Numbered from the stretch's first letter, positions 16,012 through 24,122 are shown. The stretch: DNA of 59,201 nt from Bacillaceae bacterium S4-13-56 (GCA_040191315.1 JAWJLM010000025.1:1-59201); one strand, 5' to 3'. Notes: generated by a model not told the origin, from the sequence alone. Translations and numbers: made by a program.

Positions 16012-16696
16012 TTTTTTCCAATGGAATGTTTTGAAAAAGTTAACAGGACTTAAGGAGCAGGATTTCCAAACTCAAGCACTCTTAAGACAAATGGAACGAG
16101 AACAAAGGGAGCATAATTTTCTTGTAACACCTTTTGAGAAAATAGACTTTACCATTTTTGATATCGAAACTACCGGATTTAATCCTTTTAAAGGGGATGT
16201 TACCTTATCTATAGGAGCAGTTAAAATTCAGCAAATGGAAATAACTAAGGAACAGTTCCATACATTTATTCAATATGAAGAAGAGATTCCAGAGGTTGCT
16301 AAAAAAATAACCGGAATTACGGAAGAAGACTTAAAAGGGGGAGTAACGAGGTCGGAGGCTTGGCGCTCTTTTATGGAATTTGCAAAATCAACTGTTTTTG
16401 TGGCTCATCACGCAAAGCATGAAAAACAATTCATGCGACAAGAGGTTTGGCGTGAGTTCCGACAAATGGTTCAGCCCTATGTTCTCGATACCGCTTGGCT
16501 TGCGGGTAAATTAATGGGCGTCAACGACAATTTTGCATTAGATCATTGTTGTAACCATTTTGAGATACAGATTGAAAAAAGACACCACGCCCTTTGGGAT
16601 GCTACCGCAACAGCTGAACTTTTGTTAGCCATGATCCATCAATTGAGAGAAAATAAAATAGAGTCCATTCACGAGTGCTATCTTCACTTGACCTAA
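15998..16696 (+). CDS. DnaQ-like 3'-5' exonuclease
   Basis: A 232-aa DEDD-family exonuclease related to the PolC/DnaQ proofreading domain. Exo I is FDIETTGF with D55 and E57. Exo III is of the epsilon type, H196 to D201 in RHHALWDA. Exo II reads VAHHAKHEKQFM, where the usual FD is replaced by HE, so E142 would have to supply the third carboxylate. The first 45 residues are an extra helical segment. GTG 15998 overlaps the DUF294 gene by 14 nt, indicating translational coupling. DUF294-exonuclease pairs occur in other bacteria beside transporters; the role is unknown. Classical chromosomal proofreading is unlikely. Confidence 0.82.
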   Translation: MRLDDFFQWNVLKKLTGLKEQDFQTQALLRQMEREQREHNFLVTPFEKIDFTIFDIETTGFNPFKGDVTLSIGAVKIQQMEITKEQFHTFIQYEEEIPEVAKKITGITEEDLKGGVTRSEAWRSFMEFAKSTVFVAHHAKHEKQFMRQEVWREFRQMVQPYVLDTAWLAGKLMGVNDNFALDHCCNHFEIQIEKRHHALWDATATAELLLAMIHQLRENKIESIHECYLHLT

Positions 16697-16697
16697 G

Positions 16698-16735
16698 AAA
16701 AGCGATTCCGTTGTAAAGGGCGGAGTCGTTTTTTT
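16698..16735 (+). terminator. Terminator of amtB-DUF294-exonuclease operon
   Basis: AAAAGCGATTCCG (16698-16710) pairs with CGGAGTCGTTTTTTT (16721-16735), with G-U pairs, and ends in a T-run. Confidence 0.8.
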
Positions 16736-16903
16736 GTTTTTAGGAAAGGGGAGAGATTTGGAGTAATTATAAATAGAGGGTTTAGCTTAAATAGGGAGAG
16801 GCATCATTCAAACATATGTAAACGTATCCATTTGTATAAATATTCTAACATTTAATAAATTAAATAATATTTTATGGAAATCTATTTACTAAAATATAAT
16901 TAT

Positions 16904-16919
16904 ATGTATAATCATTCAT
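16904..16919. promoter_or_regulatory. Candidate ARG box (AhrC/ArgR)
   Basis: ATGTATAATCATTCAT matches 14 of 16 positions of the palindromic ARG box ATGAATAATTATTCAT. It lies 39 bp before the amino acid binding-protein gene, in an AT-rich promoter region. Confidence 0.5.
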
Positions 16920-16957
16920 ATGAACTTATAAATATTAATTGAAGAGGAGATATAAAA

Positions 16958-17767
16958 ATGAAAAAATTGAGGTTAGTTACTCTGTTATTGTTACTTGGCT
17001 TTCTAGCTGCTTGTGGAACTGCTGATGAGAACTCAGCAGGAAATGGAAATGATCAAGAAGAGGTAGTGATTGCAACTGATGCTGCTTACGCTCCATTTGA
17101 GTATATGGACAAGGGTGAAATTACTGGATTTGATGTAGACATAGCGTTAGCGGTATTTGAGGAAGCTGGTATTCCAGCAAAGTTTGAGAATGTTGGGTGG
17201 GAGCCAATGCTCCAATCTGTAAAGAATGGTAGCTACAAGATTGGTGTTTCTGCTATTTCTATTACTGACGTACGTAAAGAAACTTATGATTTTTCAAATC
17301 CTTATTTTGAATCAACACAAATGGTACTTGTTCCAGAAGGATCTACTATTAAGTCAGCGGCGGACCTAGAAGGTAAAAAAATTGGTGTTCAAATTGCAAC
17401 TACAGGAGCAACTGCTGCTGAGGAGCTTTTCGGAGTAAACAATGAAAACATCAAGAAATTCGAAACCACACCACTTGCTATTATGGGAATGAATCAAGGT
17501 GACGTTGATGCTGTTATACTGGATAATACAGTAGCTAATGAATATATAGAAAATAACCCAAATGAAAAAATAGAAGCATTTTATGATGAAGAGGCTTTTG
17601 CCATGGAGCATTACGGATTTTTATTTCCAAAGGAAAGCGAGTTAGTTGAGCCACTTAATGAAGCACTTCAAGCCATTATTGATACCGGAACTTATTCTGA
17701 GATTTACAAAGAGTGGTTCGGTGCCGAGCCAGACTTAGACACATTAAAAGCAGCCCAAAGTAAATAA
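16958..17767 (+). CDS. Amino acid ABC transporter substrate-binding lipoprotein (SBP family 3)
   Basis: A 269-aa surface lipoprotein with signal peptide and lipobox FLAAC (C19). The mature domain starts VVIATDAAYAPFEYMDKGEITGFDVDIA, split here as the canonical family-3 opening APFEY...GFDVDIA, and contains VSAISITDVRKETYDFS, the carboxylate-binding Arg region. SD AAGAGGAG precedes ATG. Polar or basic amino acids are expected ligands; the ARG box candidate upstream favours arginine, but that is inference. A perfect hairpin after the stop separates it from the permease and ATPase, so the binding protein is likely the most abundant component. Confidence 0.93.
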   Translation: MKKLRLVTLLLLLGFLAACGTADENSAGNGNDQEEVVIATDAAYAPFEYMDKGEITGFDVDIALAVFEEAGIPAKFENVGWEPMLQSVKNGSYKIGVSAISITDVRKETYDFSNPYFESTQMVLVPEGSTIKSAADLEGKKIGVQIATTGATAAEELFGVNNENIKKFETTPLAIMGMNQGDVDAVILDNTVANEYIENNPNEKIEAFYDEEAFAMEHYGFLFPKESELVEPLNEALQAIIDTGTYSEIYKEWFGAEPDLDTLKAAQSK

Positions 17768-17774
17768 TAAAAAT

Positions 17775-17807
17775 AAAAATTGCGCAAGTTTTAACTGCGC
17801 AATTTTT
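17775..17807 (+). terminator. Intercistronic terminator after amino acid binding protein
   Basis: A perfect 12-bp stem pairs AAAAATTGCGCA (17775-17786) with TGCGCAATTTTT (17796-17807). It ends in a T-run within the operon, expected to lower downstream expression or stabilise the upstream mRNA. Confidence 0.8.
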
Positions 17808-17843
17808 GTCTGCTAGTGACTATTTTAAAGAAGGTGAAAGAAT

Positions 17844-18497
17844 ATGGACTTTCGATGGGATATTATTGTTGAATATTTACCATTTTTTCTACAGGGTGCT
17901 GCGTTAACTATAGGGATATCGTTAGCCGGTATTTTAATTGGTTCAGTCATTGGATTATTTGTTACTTTCGGAAGAATGGCGCATAAATGGTTTATAAGAC
18001 TTCCCTTTGTTTGGTATATTAATTTTTTACGAGGAACACCTGTCTTGGTTCAACTATTTCTCGTTCACTATGGTGTAGTTCCAGTTTTATTCTCTAATGG
18101 AACAGCCGTAACGTCTGCTATTATCACGTTAAGCTTAAACTCGTCTGCCTATTTAGCAGAAATTTTCCGTGCCGGAATTGAATCTATTGATAAGGGTCAA
18201 ACAGAGGCCGCAAGATCGCTGGGATTAACACATAGACAAGCTATGAGGCATATTATACTTCCGCAAGCATTAAGACGTATGGTTCCACCAATCGGAAATG
18301 AGTTTATCATGTTAATTAAAGAGTCTTCCTTAGCGGGTATTTTGGCGGCTGGTGAACTCATGTACTGGGGAAGAGCGGCTGTCGGCCAGCATTTAAGAGT
18401 ATGGGAGCCATATCTTACAGTAGCCCTTCTTTATTTAGTGATTGTCCTAGGACTAACATATCTATTGCAATGGGTGGAAAGGAGATGGGCTAAATAA
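17844..18497 (+). CDS. Amino acid ABC transporter permease (HisM/GlnP family)
   Basis: A 217-aa membrane protein with about five transmembrane segments. The binding-protein-dependent transport signature is [24 protein letters not shown], seen as EAARSLGLT...IILPQALR, and the conserved [13 protein letters not shown] is near residue 60. SD GAAGGTGAAAG precedes ATG. Its TAA overlaps the ATPase ATG by one base (TAATG), so both are translated together. It likely forms a homodimeric channel as only one permease gene is present. Confidence 0.94.
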   Translation: MDFRWDIIVEYLPFFLQGAALTIGISLAGILIGSVIGLFVTFGRMAHKWFIRLPFVWYINFLRGTPVLVQLFLVHYGVVPVLFSNGTAVTSAIITLSLNSSAYLAEIFRAGIESIDKGQTEAARSLGLTHRQAMRHIILPQALRRMVPPIGNEFIMLIKESSLAGILAAGELMYWGRAAVGQHLRVWEPYLTVALLYLVIVLGLTYLLQWVERRWAK

Positions 18498-19222
18498 TGA
18501 TTCATGTAAAAGATATTAGAAAAAGTTTTGGTGATCATGAAGTTCTTAAGGGGATCACAACTGACGTGAAAAAAGAAGAAGTGGTAGTAGTTATAGGTCC
18601 ATCTGGATCAGGTAAGTCAACTTTTCTTCGTTGTTTGAATTTTTTAGAAACGGTTCAGTCTGGTTCAATAGAAATTTTAGGGGAAGAGTGGAATACTCCT
18701 AAAGCTGATTTAAACAAGTTAAGGACTGAAGTTGGAATGGTGTTTCAACAGTTTCACCTTTTTCCAAATAAAAAAGTAATTGATAATATAGCATTGGCTC
18801 CCATGCAGGTCCGCAAATGGAGAAAGGAACAAGCTTATGAAAAGTCTCTGGAACTTCTTAGAAAAGTAGGATTGGAAGAAAAGGCCTATGCCCATCCTGA
18901 TTCTTTATCTGGTGGGCAAAAGCAACGTGTAGCAATCGCGCGTGCCTTAGCAATGGAACCTAAAATTATGCTTTTCGATGAACCTACATCTGCTCTTGAT
19001 CCGGAAATGGTAGGAGAAGTTCTTGCTGTCATGAAAAATCTTGCCAAAGAGGGGATGACTATGGTAGTCGTTACCCATGAGATGGGATTTGCTAGAGAAG
19101 TAGGAGATCGTGTTTTGTTTATGGATGAGGGCATGATTATTGAAGAAGGAATTCCTTCTCAAATTTTCGATACCCCACAACATCAAAGAACCCAATCCTT
19201 TTTAAGCAAAGTTCTCCATTAA
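18497..19222 (+). CDS. Amino acid ABC transporter ATP-binding protein (GlnQ/HisP family)
   Basis: A 241-aa ATPase that powers the importer from the cytoplasmic face. Walker A is GPSGSGKST, the signature LSGGQKQR, Walker [13 protein letters not shown], and the switch histidine is in VVTHEMGFA. Length and motifs are normal for polar amino acid transporters. It is the last gene of the operon. A reverse-oriented miniature element (R4) follows, then a shared terminator. Confidence 0.96.
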   Translation: MIHVKDIRKSFGDHEVLKGITTDVKKEEVVVVIGPSGSGKSTFLRCLNFLETVQSGSIEILGEEWNTPKADLNKLRTEVGMVFQQFHLFPNKKVIDNIALAPMQVRKWRKEQAYEKSLELLRKVGLEEKAYAHPDSLSGGQKQRVAIARALAMEPKIMLFDEPTSALDPEMVGEVLAVMKNLAKEGMTMVVVTHEMGFAREVGDRVLFMDEGMIIEEGIPSQIFDTPQHQRTQSFLSKVLH

Positions 19223-19234
19223 AAAGCAGGGATA

Positions 19235-19386
19235 TCAGTAGAACCGACTCTAGTCGATAGGCTGCCCCTCGAAACAAGAAAATCACTTGTTTCTATGAAG
19301 TAGCTTTCCTTACTCGGGGCAAAAACTTCGAAGATTACTCGAGGAAGTTTTTTCGCTGGAGCTAGACAAATTTTATACTTTTCTTG
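19235..19386 (-). repeat. CTAGCTCC miniature element, copy R4
   Basis: Minus-orientation copy ending GAGCTAGACAAATTTTATAC (19358-19377), 15 bp before the terminator at 19393. It contains GAAACAAGAAAATCACTTGT and the ACTCTAGTCGATAGG block found in R2, R7 and R8. Confidence 0.75.
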
Positions 19387-19392
19387 TAATAA

Positions 19393-19432
19393 AAAACCCT
19401 GATGACTGAATTCAGTTCATCAGGGTTTTCCT
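19393..19432. terminator. Bidirectional terminator between ATPase and bactofilin genes
   Basis: AAAACCCTGATGA pairs with TCATCAGGGTTTT, and the inner bases CTGAATTCAG are themselves palindromic. It has T-runs on both strands. The bactofilin stop codon (19420-19422) lies inside its stem. Confidence 0.85.
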
Positions 19433-19854
19433 AACTCTTTATTATTTTTTCCTTTAGATTGTTCTTCTTTTGAAGCGGCTGCTTCTTGTTTAGCCAAATC
19501 TTTCTCTTCGCCGGTTTTCATTTTGCTTTCACCGTCGAAGGTTGCACCATCCTCAATCATGAGAGACTTCATAGTAACTTTTCCTATTAATTTCCCAGAA
19601 GAAAGGATATGTAGTTTTTCTTGTACATCAACATTACCTTCTATAGTACCTGCAAGTGTAATGTTTCGAGCTGATATCTGATGGTCCATCCTACCGTCTT
19701 TTCCTACTGTAATATCTCCGTCACAATATATTTCTCCATGAATCTCACCTTCCACACGAAGGCTTGTTTTTGTTCGAATGGTACCTTCTAAAATTGTATC
19801 TGCACCAATGACTGTATCAACTGAATCAACTTGGATCTTTTTTTTACTTAGCAT
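19420..19854 (-). CDS. Bactofilin (polymer-forming cytoskeletal protein)
   Basis: A 144-aa protein of the DUF583/bactofilin family. The core (about 15-110) is a run of short beta-helix turns such as VIGADTILEGTIRTKTSLRVEG, seen as GADTILEGTI...LRVEGEIHGEIYCDGDITVG. The C-terminal 30 residues are a charged Lys/Glu tail. Bactofilins self-assemble into filaments that localise cell-wall enzymes. ATG 19854 is chosen since AAGGAG lies 6 nt upstream; a start at 19869 has no SD. It follows the M23 peptidase gene directly; bactofilin-M23 pairs are known to shape the cell wall, so the two very likely work together. Confidence 0.9.
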   Translation of the reverse strand: MLSKKKIQVDSVDTVIGADTILEGTIRTKTSLRVEGEIHGEIYCDGDITVGKDGRMDHQISARNITLAGTIEGNVDVQEKLHILSSGKLIGKVTMKSLMIEDGATFDGESKMKTGEEKDLAKQEAAASKEEQSKGKNNKELGKP

Positions 19855-19871
19855 AGGCTGCTCCTTCATTG

Positions 19872-20789
19872 TTAGTTTTCTTTCATTCTAATAATCATAT
19901 AAGGCATAGGATCAATGTTCTTTCCATTTTTGATAATTTCATAATGGAGATGAGGACCAGTACTTCGACCAGTTGAACCCATTTCTGCAATAAGTTGCCC
20001 CTTTGTTACTTTGTCTCCAACGTCTACGAGACTTTTGTTTAAATGACCGTATTTTGTTGTATATTGATTGTTGTGCTTGATTATAATTAGGTTCCCGTAG
20101 CTGCCTCGTCTTGCAGAGTAAATGACAATACCATCTGCTGCAGCAAAAATAGGAGTACCATATGGTCCAGCCACGTCTATTCCCTCATGAATAGCTGAGA
20201 CAGATGTAAATGGATCATGACGCGCACCAAAATCAGAAGAAATACGATTAGCAGTAGTTGGCCAAATGGATGGGATGACAGTTAAGTCTTTTTGAACTGT
20301 TTCTAACTCAGCTAGAGTATTTTCATATTGCTTAACTAAATCAGGCAATCTACTCTCAATACTAGCATATTGCTTAATTTGTCCATCTGCTTCATCTGAC
20401 AAGGACAATTGTTCAATCTTAATCTCTTCTCCTCCCATTCCATTGGAATCCAGAGAGGTAACAATAACATTCATTTGATTTTCTAATTGTTCAAGTTGTT
20501 CGATTTTTTCTTGAGTTTTAACAGCTTGTAGGATTAATGAATCTTGGTCTTCTTGAATTGCAGTCAGCTCACTAAGTTTTCCTTCAAGTTCCTTTGACAA
20601 TTCTGCATTTTTTTGTCCAAGTTGATCAGCGTAATTATAAGTAGTAAACAAGCCGATACTTATTGAAAAAAACATTAGTAACAATGAAGCTACAAGCAGT
20701 TTTGGAATCTTGAAGGTAAGTGAACGTTTTTCTGCACCTGACATTACAATAATCGTCCAACTTCCACGAAATCTACTTTTTTTCTTCAA
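19872..20789 (-). CDS. M23 (LytM-type) metallopeptidase, membrane-anchored with coiled coil
   Basis: A 305-aa peptidoglycan endopeptidase or scaffold. It has a short basic N-terminus, one membrane segment (about 29-50), a coiled coil (about 52-170) and a C-terminal M23 domain. Zinc ligands are visible: H201 and D205 in HEGID and the HxH pair H280/H282 in PHLHYE, so it should be catalytically active. TTG 20789 is chosen because GGAGGA (20797-20802) lies 7 nt upstream; the longer TTG frame from 20819 has no SD. It is the upstream partner of the bactofilin gene. Confidence 0.9.
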   Translation of the reverse strand: MKKKSRFRGSWTIIVMSGAEKRSLTFKIPKLLVASLLLMFFSISIGLFTTYNYADQLGQKNAELSKELEGKLSELTAIQEDQDSLILQAVKTQEKIEQLEQLENQMNVIVTSLDSNGMGGEEIKIEQLSLSDEADGQIKQYASIESRLPDLVKQYENTLAELETVQKDLTVIPSIWPTTANRISSDFGARHDPFTSVSAIHEGIDVAGPYGTPIFAAADGIVIYSARRGSYGNLIIIKHNNQYTTKYGHLNKSLVDVGDKVTKGQLIAEMGSTGRSTGPHLHYEIIKNGKNIDPMPYMIIRMKEN

Positions 20790-20993
20790 AACAGAGTCCT
20801 CCACGGCGTATTTGTCCAAATTATTAATTCGACAAACCGATGTAAAATTCCTCCCTAAAAGGATGAATAATGTTGTTTTGACACAAATAATTCATACAAA
20901 TGGAGATATATGGGGGAAGTCCTTCGATTTTCTATCTATTCATAAATCATGATATACTGAATTTGGTACTTTTTGATAAGGGAGGAAGTAGAT

Positions 20994-21257
20994 TTGCCAG
21001 GAGTAACTTACCAACAAATTCTAACAAAAATGAAAAAAGAGCTTGATCAAGCTCTTGCTCATGCAGATCAAAAAGATAAAGTCTTGAAACACGTTCGTTT
21101 TATAAAAGTAATGACAGAGCTTATTACAGATAGTGAAGAAGATAGAGATAATGTCAATCCTAAGTATCCATCTGTAGCTGATGTTACAGAAAATCTTGAT
21201 GATGATTATGAAGTAGAGCATGATAAGGCAAATGGAGATTCTATTTTTGATTTTTAA
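20994..21257 (+). CDS. ywdI: YwdI family protein (DUF5327)
   Basis: An 87-aa cytoplasmic protein of unknown function. The N-terminal half is helical and charged (QQILTKMKKELDQALAHADQ), the C-terminal half acidic (ENLDDDYEVEHD). TTG 20994 is preferred: AGGGAGGAAG sits 8 nt upstream. An in-frame TTG at 20973 would place the SD inside the gene. Position before ywdK and near gerQ matches B. subtilis. Assignment rests on synteny and general resemblance. Confidence 0.7.
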   Translation: MPGVTYQQILTKMKKELDQALAHADQKDKVLKHVRFIKVMTELITDSEEDRDNVNPKYPSVADVTENLDDDYEVEHDKANGDSIFDF

Positions 21258-21269
21258 GGGGAGATAGAA

Positions 21270-21638
21270 ATGAAAACAATTTTATTACTAGCAGCTATTA
21301 ATGGCTTTTTGGCGGTCGCACTTGGAGCATTTGGAGCTCACGGGCTCGAAGGGAAATTGACGGAGAAGGCTTTAAAAACCTGGGAGAAGGCCGTGGATTA
21401 TCAAATGTTTCACACTGCGGGACTTTTAGGGGTCGGTTTGCTGATGATGAAAGTTCAAGCCGCAAGTTTAAGTACTGCTGGATGGTTTTTCTTTATCGGT
21501 ATTATTCTTTTCTCAGGAAGTTTATATATTTACAGCACGAGTCAAATCAAAATTTTTGCAATGATTACACCACTTGGCGGCGTCGCTTTCCTTATTGGAT
21601 GGGTTCTATTTGGGTACTCTCTTTTAAAGTTTCTTTAG
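21270..21638 (+). CDS. ywdK: DUF423 membrane protein (YwdK)
   Basis: A 122-aa protein with four predicted membrane segments. The family opening is AAINGFLAVALGAFGAHGLEG and, further on, VDYQMFHTAGLL and SGSLYIYS are typical of DUF423. SD AAGGGGAGA precedes ATG; it starts 12 nt after ywdI. Function unknown. Its last 4 nt overlap the end of the convergent small membrane protein gene. Confidence 0.88.
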   Translation: MKTILLLAAINGFLAVALGAFGAHGLEGKLTEKALKTWEKAVDYQMFHTAGLLGVGLLMMKVQAASLSTAGWFFFIGIILFSGSLYIYSTSQIKIFAMITPLGGVAFLIGWVLFGYSLLKFL

Positions 21639-21883
21639 AAATATAGCATAGTTGAGAATACAATCAGAATAATCGCTCTAATGAGCTGTTTATAAAACTG
21701 CATAGATTCAAGCATGAGTCTGTAGGCAATTCCCTCGAATAAAAGGCTTAGAGATAAGAAGTAAAAGATGAACAAAATCCAAAAGCTAGTCTCATGATAA
21801 ATAATGGCACATACTGCTGAAACGACAGATAAGAAAAGCATTAATTGATGTAATCTAAAATACTTTTGAGAGGGATGCCCCAT
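21635..21883 (-). CDS. Small three-segment membrane protein, unknown
   Basis: An 82-aa protein starting MGHPSQKYFRLHQ with three hydrophobic stretches (LMLFLSVVSAVCAII, FWILFIFYFLSLSLL and LIRAIILIVFSTMLYF). ATG 21883 is chosen because AAAGGA lies 8 nt upstream; ATG 21892 abuts the SD. It converges on ywdK with a 4-nt overlap. I do not recognise a family, but SD, length and composition support a real gene. Confidence 0.6.
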   Translation of the reverse strand: MGHPSQKYFRLHQLMLFLSVVSAVCAIIYHETSFWILFIFYFLSLSLLFEGIAYRLMLESMQFYKQLIRAIILIVFSTMLYF

Positions 21884-22055
21884 ACAAATCATCCTTTCGT
21901 CATTCGTTTTGGGAAAATATGGATTGTTGTTAAAGGGATTCTTGAAAGGATATTTTGCTTTTTAGAAGCCCTTATACCTTGGAGTGCGAGTTCCAATCGC
22001 GATAGACTGAGTTTTCTTCTATTCCTATCAACCAAAGTTACAAATAGCTGATAGT

Positions 22056-22125
22056 ATTAAAAAAGCACAAGTGCCTTTGGAAGCTTTTTCGCTGGAGCTA
22101 GACAAATTTTATACTTTATCATGTA
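22056..22125 (-). repeat. CTAGCTCC miniature element, truncated copy R5
   Basis: Only the terminal part remains: AAGCTTTTTCGCTGGAGCTA then GACAAATTTTATACTTTATC. It ends 7-12 bp before the gerQ terminator. Upstream bases 22010-22060 hold an inverted degenerate TACTATC module. Nothing else is visible in 21884-22197. Confidence 0.65.
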
Positions 22126-22131
22126 AGAAAT

Positions 22132-22160
22132 AAAAGGGACTGGCATTGCCAGTCCCTTTT
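22132..22160. terminator. gerQ terminator
   Basis: AAAAGGGACTGG (22132-22143) and CCAGTCCCTTTT (22149-22160) form a perfect stem around CATTG, with T-runs on both strands. Confidence 0.88.
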
Positions 22161-22197
22161 ATTTCCCCTTTTATCGTGGAGAGTATACTGTATCTGT

Positions 22198-22632
22198 TCA
22201 TCCAAAGGTAATGTCATATTGGAGCTCTTCATCAAAGGTAATGTAATCAAGATAAACCATAAGAAGTAGATATCTTCTACCTGTGTTTGGATTGCTTAAA
22301 ATGATATGATCTCTACCTGCTGCTTCAATAATTCCTTTAAAGACTTTGGCGTTCCATTGGGTGTTATTTTCGAATGTCATGTAAACAGTAGCTTGCTTTC
22401 CTTTATTTAGGCGTAGGATGTTTTCAACATAGGATTGTTCTGTCGGAAGCATACCAGGTACATCAATCCCAGTTTGTGACTTAGACAAGGTCACCCCATT
22501 CGTTGGGTAACCTCCACTAAATGTAGGTGGTGTCATTGGATAAGTTCCGGGTGTAGGGTATGGAGTATAGTAGGGATAATTGTACGCTGGGGTTCCCTTA
22601 GCCCCTGTTGGGTTGTTTCCGTTTTGAGTCAT
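22198..22632 (-). CDS. gerQ: GerQ spore coat protein (YwdL)
   Basis: A 144-aa spore coat protein needed for normal function of the cortex-lytic enzyme CwlJ and cross-linked by transglutaminase in B. subtilis. The N-terminal 45 residues are rich in Tyr, Pro and Thr (YNYPYYTPYPTPGTYP); the conserved C-terminal domain reads QSYVENILRLNKGKQATVYM, then DHIILSNPNTGRRYLLLMVYLDYI. The SD AAAGGAG is 13 nt from the ATG, longer than usual. This is the clearest sporulation marker in the window. A SigE-type promoter is expected but I did not identify it. Confidence 0.93.
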   Translation of the reverse strand: MTQNGNNPTGAKGTPAYNYPYYTPYPTPGTYPMTPPTFSGGYPTNGVTLSKSQTGIDVPGMLPTEQSYVENILRLNKGKQATVYMTFENNTQWNAKVFKGIIEAAGRDHIILSNPNTGRRYLLLMVYLDYITFDEELQYDITFG

Positions 22633-22979
22633 TAGTTGGACTCAGCTCCTTTCGTGGTAGTAAAATCTTGAACATGCTCATCATCAATATCCTGACATTA
22701 TTCTCTAAGTAGGTGGAAATTGTATTTGATTTGAATGAAAGTATGGGAATGAATAATGGGTTTTTCACCTATTCCTATATAAAAGATATGCCTGAAAGTT
22801 AATCAATATGACGCCTAACTAACTTCATCTTATTCAAATTAGGTGGATGATGTTCCAAAAATGAAAAGAGGGAGGGGAATTTTCGTTTTAAAACGTCAGA
22901 CAAACAAACTGTTAAGGTATTCTTAAAAGGGTATGATGCTTTCTTATATATGAAGGGCAGTCCTAATGGTGAAAAGTCT

Positions 22980-23160
22980 TAGTCTTACACCGACTAAAGG
23001 TAATAAATTCTGAAAGTATAAGGAAACTGCAAGCGCCCTTCGAAACAAGAAAATCACTTGTTTCGCGAAGTAGCTCTCCTTACTCGGGGCAAAAACTTCG
23101 AAGATTACTCGATGATGCTTTTTCGCTGGAGCTAGACAAATTTTATACTTTCCTATCTGT
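22980..23160 (-). repeat. CTAGCTCC miniature element, copy R6
   Basis: Minus-orientation copy ending GGAGCTAGACAAATTTTATAC and then TTTCCTATCTG, 3 bp from the A-tract of the next terminator. An inverted TACTATC-module remnant (TTAGTCTTACACCGACTAAAGG) precedes it. Bases 22640-22975 hold the gerQ upstream region and nothing else I recognise. Confidence 0.75.
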
Positions 23161-23162
23161 TA

Positions 23163-23194
23163 AAAAACCGTTTAGCAATTTGCTAAACGGTTTG
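23163..23194. terminator. Terminator-like hairpin between gerQ and hemQ
   Basis: AAACCGTTTAGCA and TGCTAAACGGTTT form a perfect 13-bp stem with a 3-nt ATT loop preceded by an A-tract, so it can terminate the minus-strand hemQ transcript. Confidence 0.75.
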
Positions 23195-23208
23195 AATACA
23201 AAATTCTT

Positions 23209-23382
23209 GGATTATCCGCATTTACAGGCAGCAATACCCCCACCACAAATCTTAAGCAAAAACAAGAAGAGTAGGTGGGGGATAAACTACCTGTAAATGT
23301 CCGATTGGTTCAAGATCATGCCCTTGGGTGCTAACAATCAGTGGGGGGAGGAAATCCCCCACTGATTGAAGTTTCACTTTAT
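23209..23382 (+). mobile_element. TTTAT-bounded structured element, copy A
   Basis: The best-structured copy. CATTTACAGG (23219-23228) pairs with CCTGTAAATG (23290-23299), with an inner stem CCCCCACC (23237-23244) / GGTGGGGG (23274-23281). It ends with a perfect 12-bp hairpin AATCAGTGGGGG (23336-23347) / CCCCCACTGATT (23356-23367), then GAAGTTTCACTTTAT. The right border contains the hemQ stop codon. No protein is encoded. It resembles the right end/omega-RNA region of IS200/IS605 TnpB elements (inference). Confidence 0.6.
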
Positions 23383-24122
23383 ATAGAGAAGAAAGAGGGG
23401 ATATCTTCATCTTTTAATAAGTTTCCAACATAAAACGGTCCGAATTCCCCATAGCGTGCACTTACTTCATCAAAGCGCATTTCATAGACCAATTTTTTAA
23501 ATTGGAGAACATCGTGGGCAAATAATGTAACTCCCCATTCCCAATCGTCAAAACCAACAGATCCTGTAATAATTTGACGAACCTTACCGGCATATTGGCG
23601 ACCAATCATACCGTGAGATCGCATAAGCTGTCCGCGGTCTTTCATTGGAAGCATATACCAGTTATCTTCTCCTTGACGGCGTTTGTCCATTGGATAAAAA
23701 CAAACATGCTCCCATCTTGGTAAAATCGGTTTTAAGCGCGCTTGAATTTCCGGATCTTCGTTAGGGTCTTTATCTGTTGGTAAGTAGTTGGATAATTCAA
23801 CGACAGAAACGTAAGAATAAGAAGGAATAGTATACTCAGCAAATTTGGATTTGTTAAACTCATTCTCGATTAGATTTAGCTCTTCCATCGTTGGTCGAAG
23901 AATCATAAACATGATATCGGCTTTTTGGCCGACAATCGAATAAATCACATGACTTCCTTCTTTTTGACCTTGAGTTTCATTCCATTTTGCTACCATACTT
24001 TGAAGGTCATCTAATGCAGCTTGTCTTTCTTCTTTGGATGCGTTTTTCCAAGACATCCAATCTATTGTGCGAAAATCATGAAGGGAATACCAACCATCTA
24101 AGGTTTTTGCCGGTTCACTCAT
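23379..24122 (-). CDS. hemQ: HemQ, coproheme decarboxylase
   Basis: A 247-aa cytoplasmic enzyme of the chlorite-dismutase-like family that converts coproheme III to protoheme in Gram-positive bacteria. The expected residues are present: Y143 and K147 in FYPMDKRR, the proximal heme ligand H170 in [12 protein letters not shown] and Q183 in VRQI; all keep the spacing of the S. aureus enzyme (Tyr147, Lys151, His174, Gln187). ATG 24122 is chosen with AAAGGAG 8 nt upstream. Its TAA lies inside the TTTAT border of structured element copy A. Neighbours gerQ and pta match B. subtilis order. Confidence 0.95.
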   Translation of the reverse strand: MSEPAKTLDGWYSLHDFRTIDWMSWKNASKEERQAALDDLQSMVAKWNETQGQKEGSHVIYSIVGQKADIMFMILRPTMEELNLIENEFNKSKFAEYTIPSYSYVSVVELSNYLPTDKDPNEDPEIQARLKPILPRWEHVCFYPMDKRRQGEDNWYMLPMKDRGQLMRSHGMIGRQYAGKVRQIITGSVGFDDWEWGVTLFAHDVLQFKKLVYEMRFDEVSARYGEFGPFYVGNLLKDEDIPSFFSI

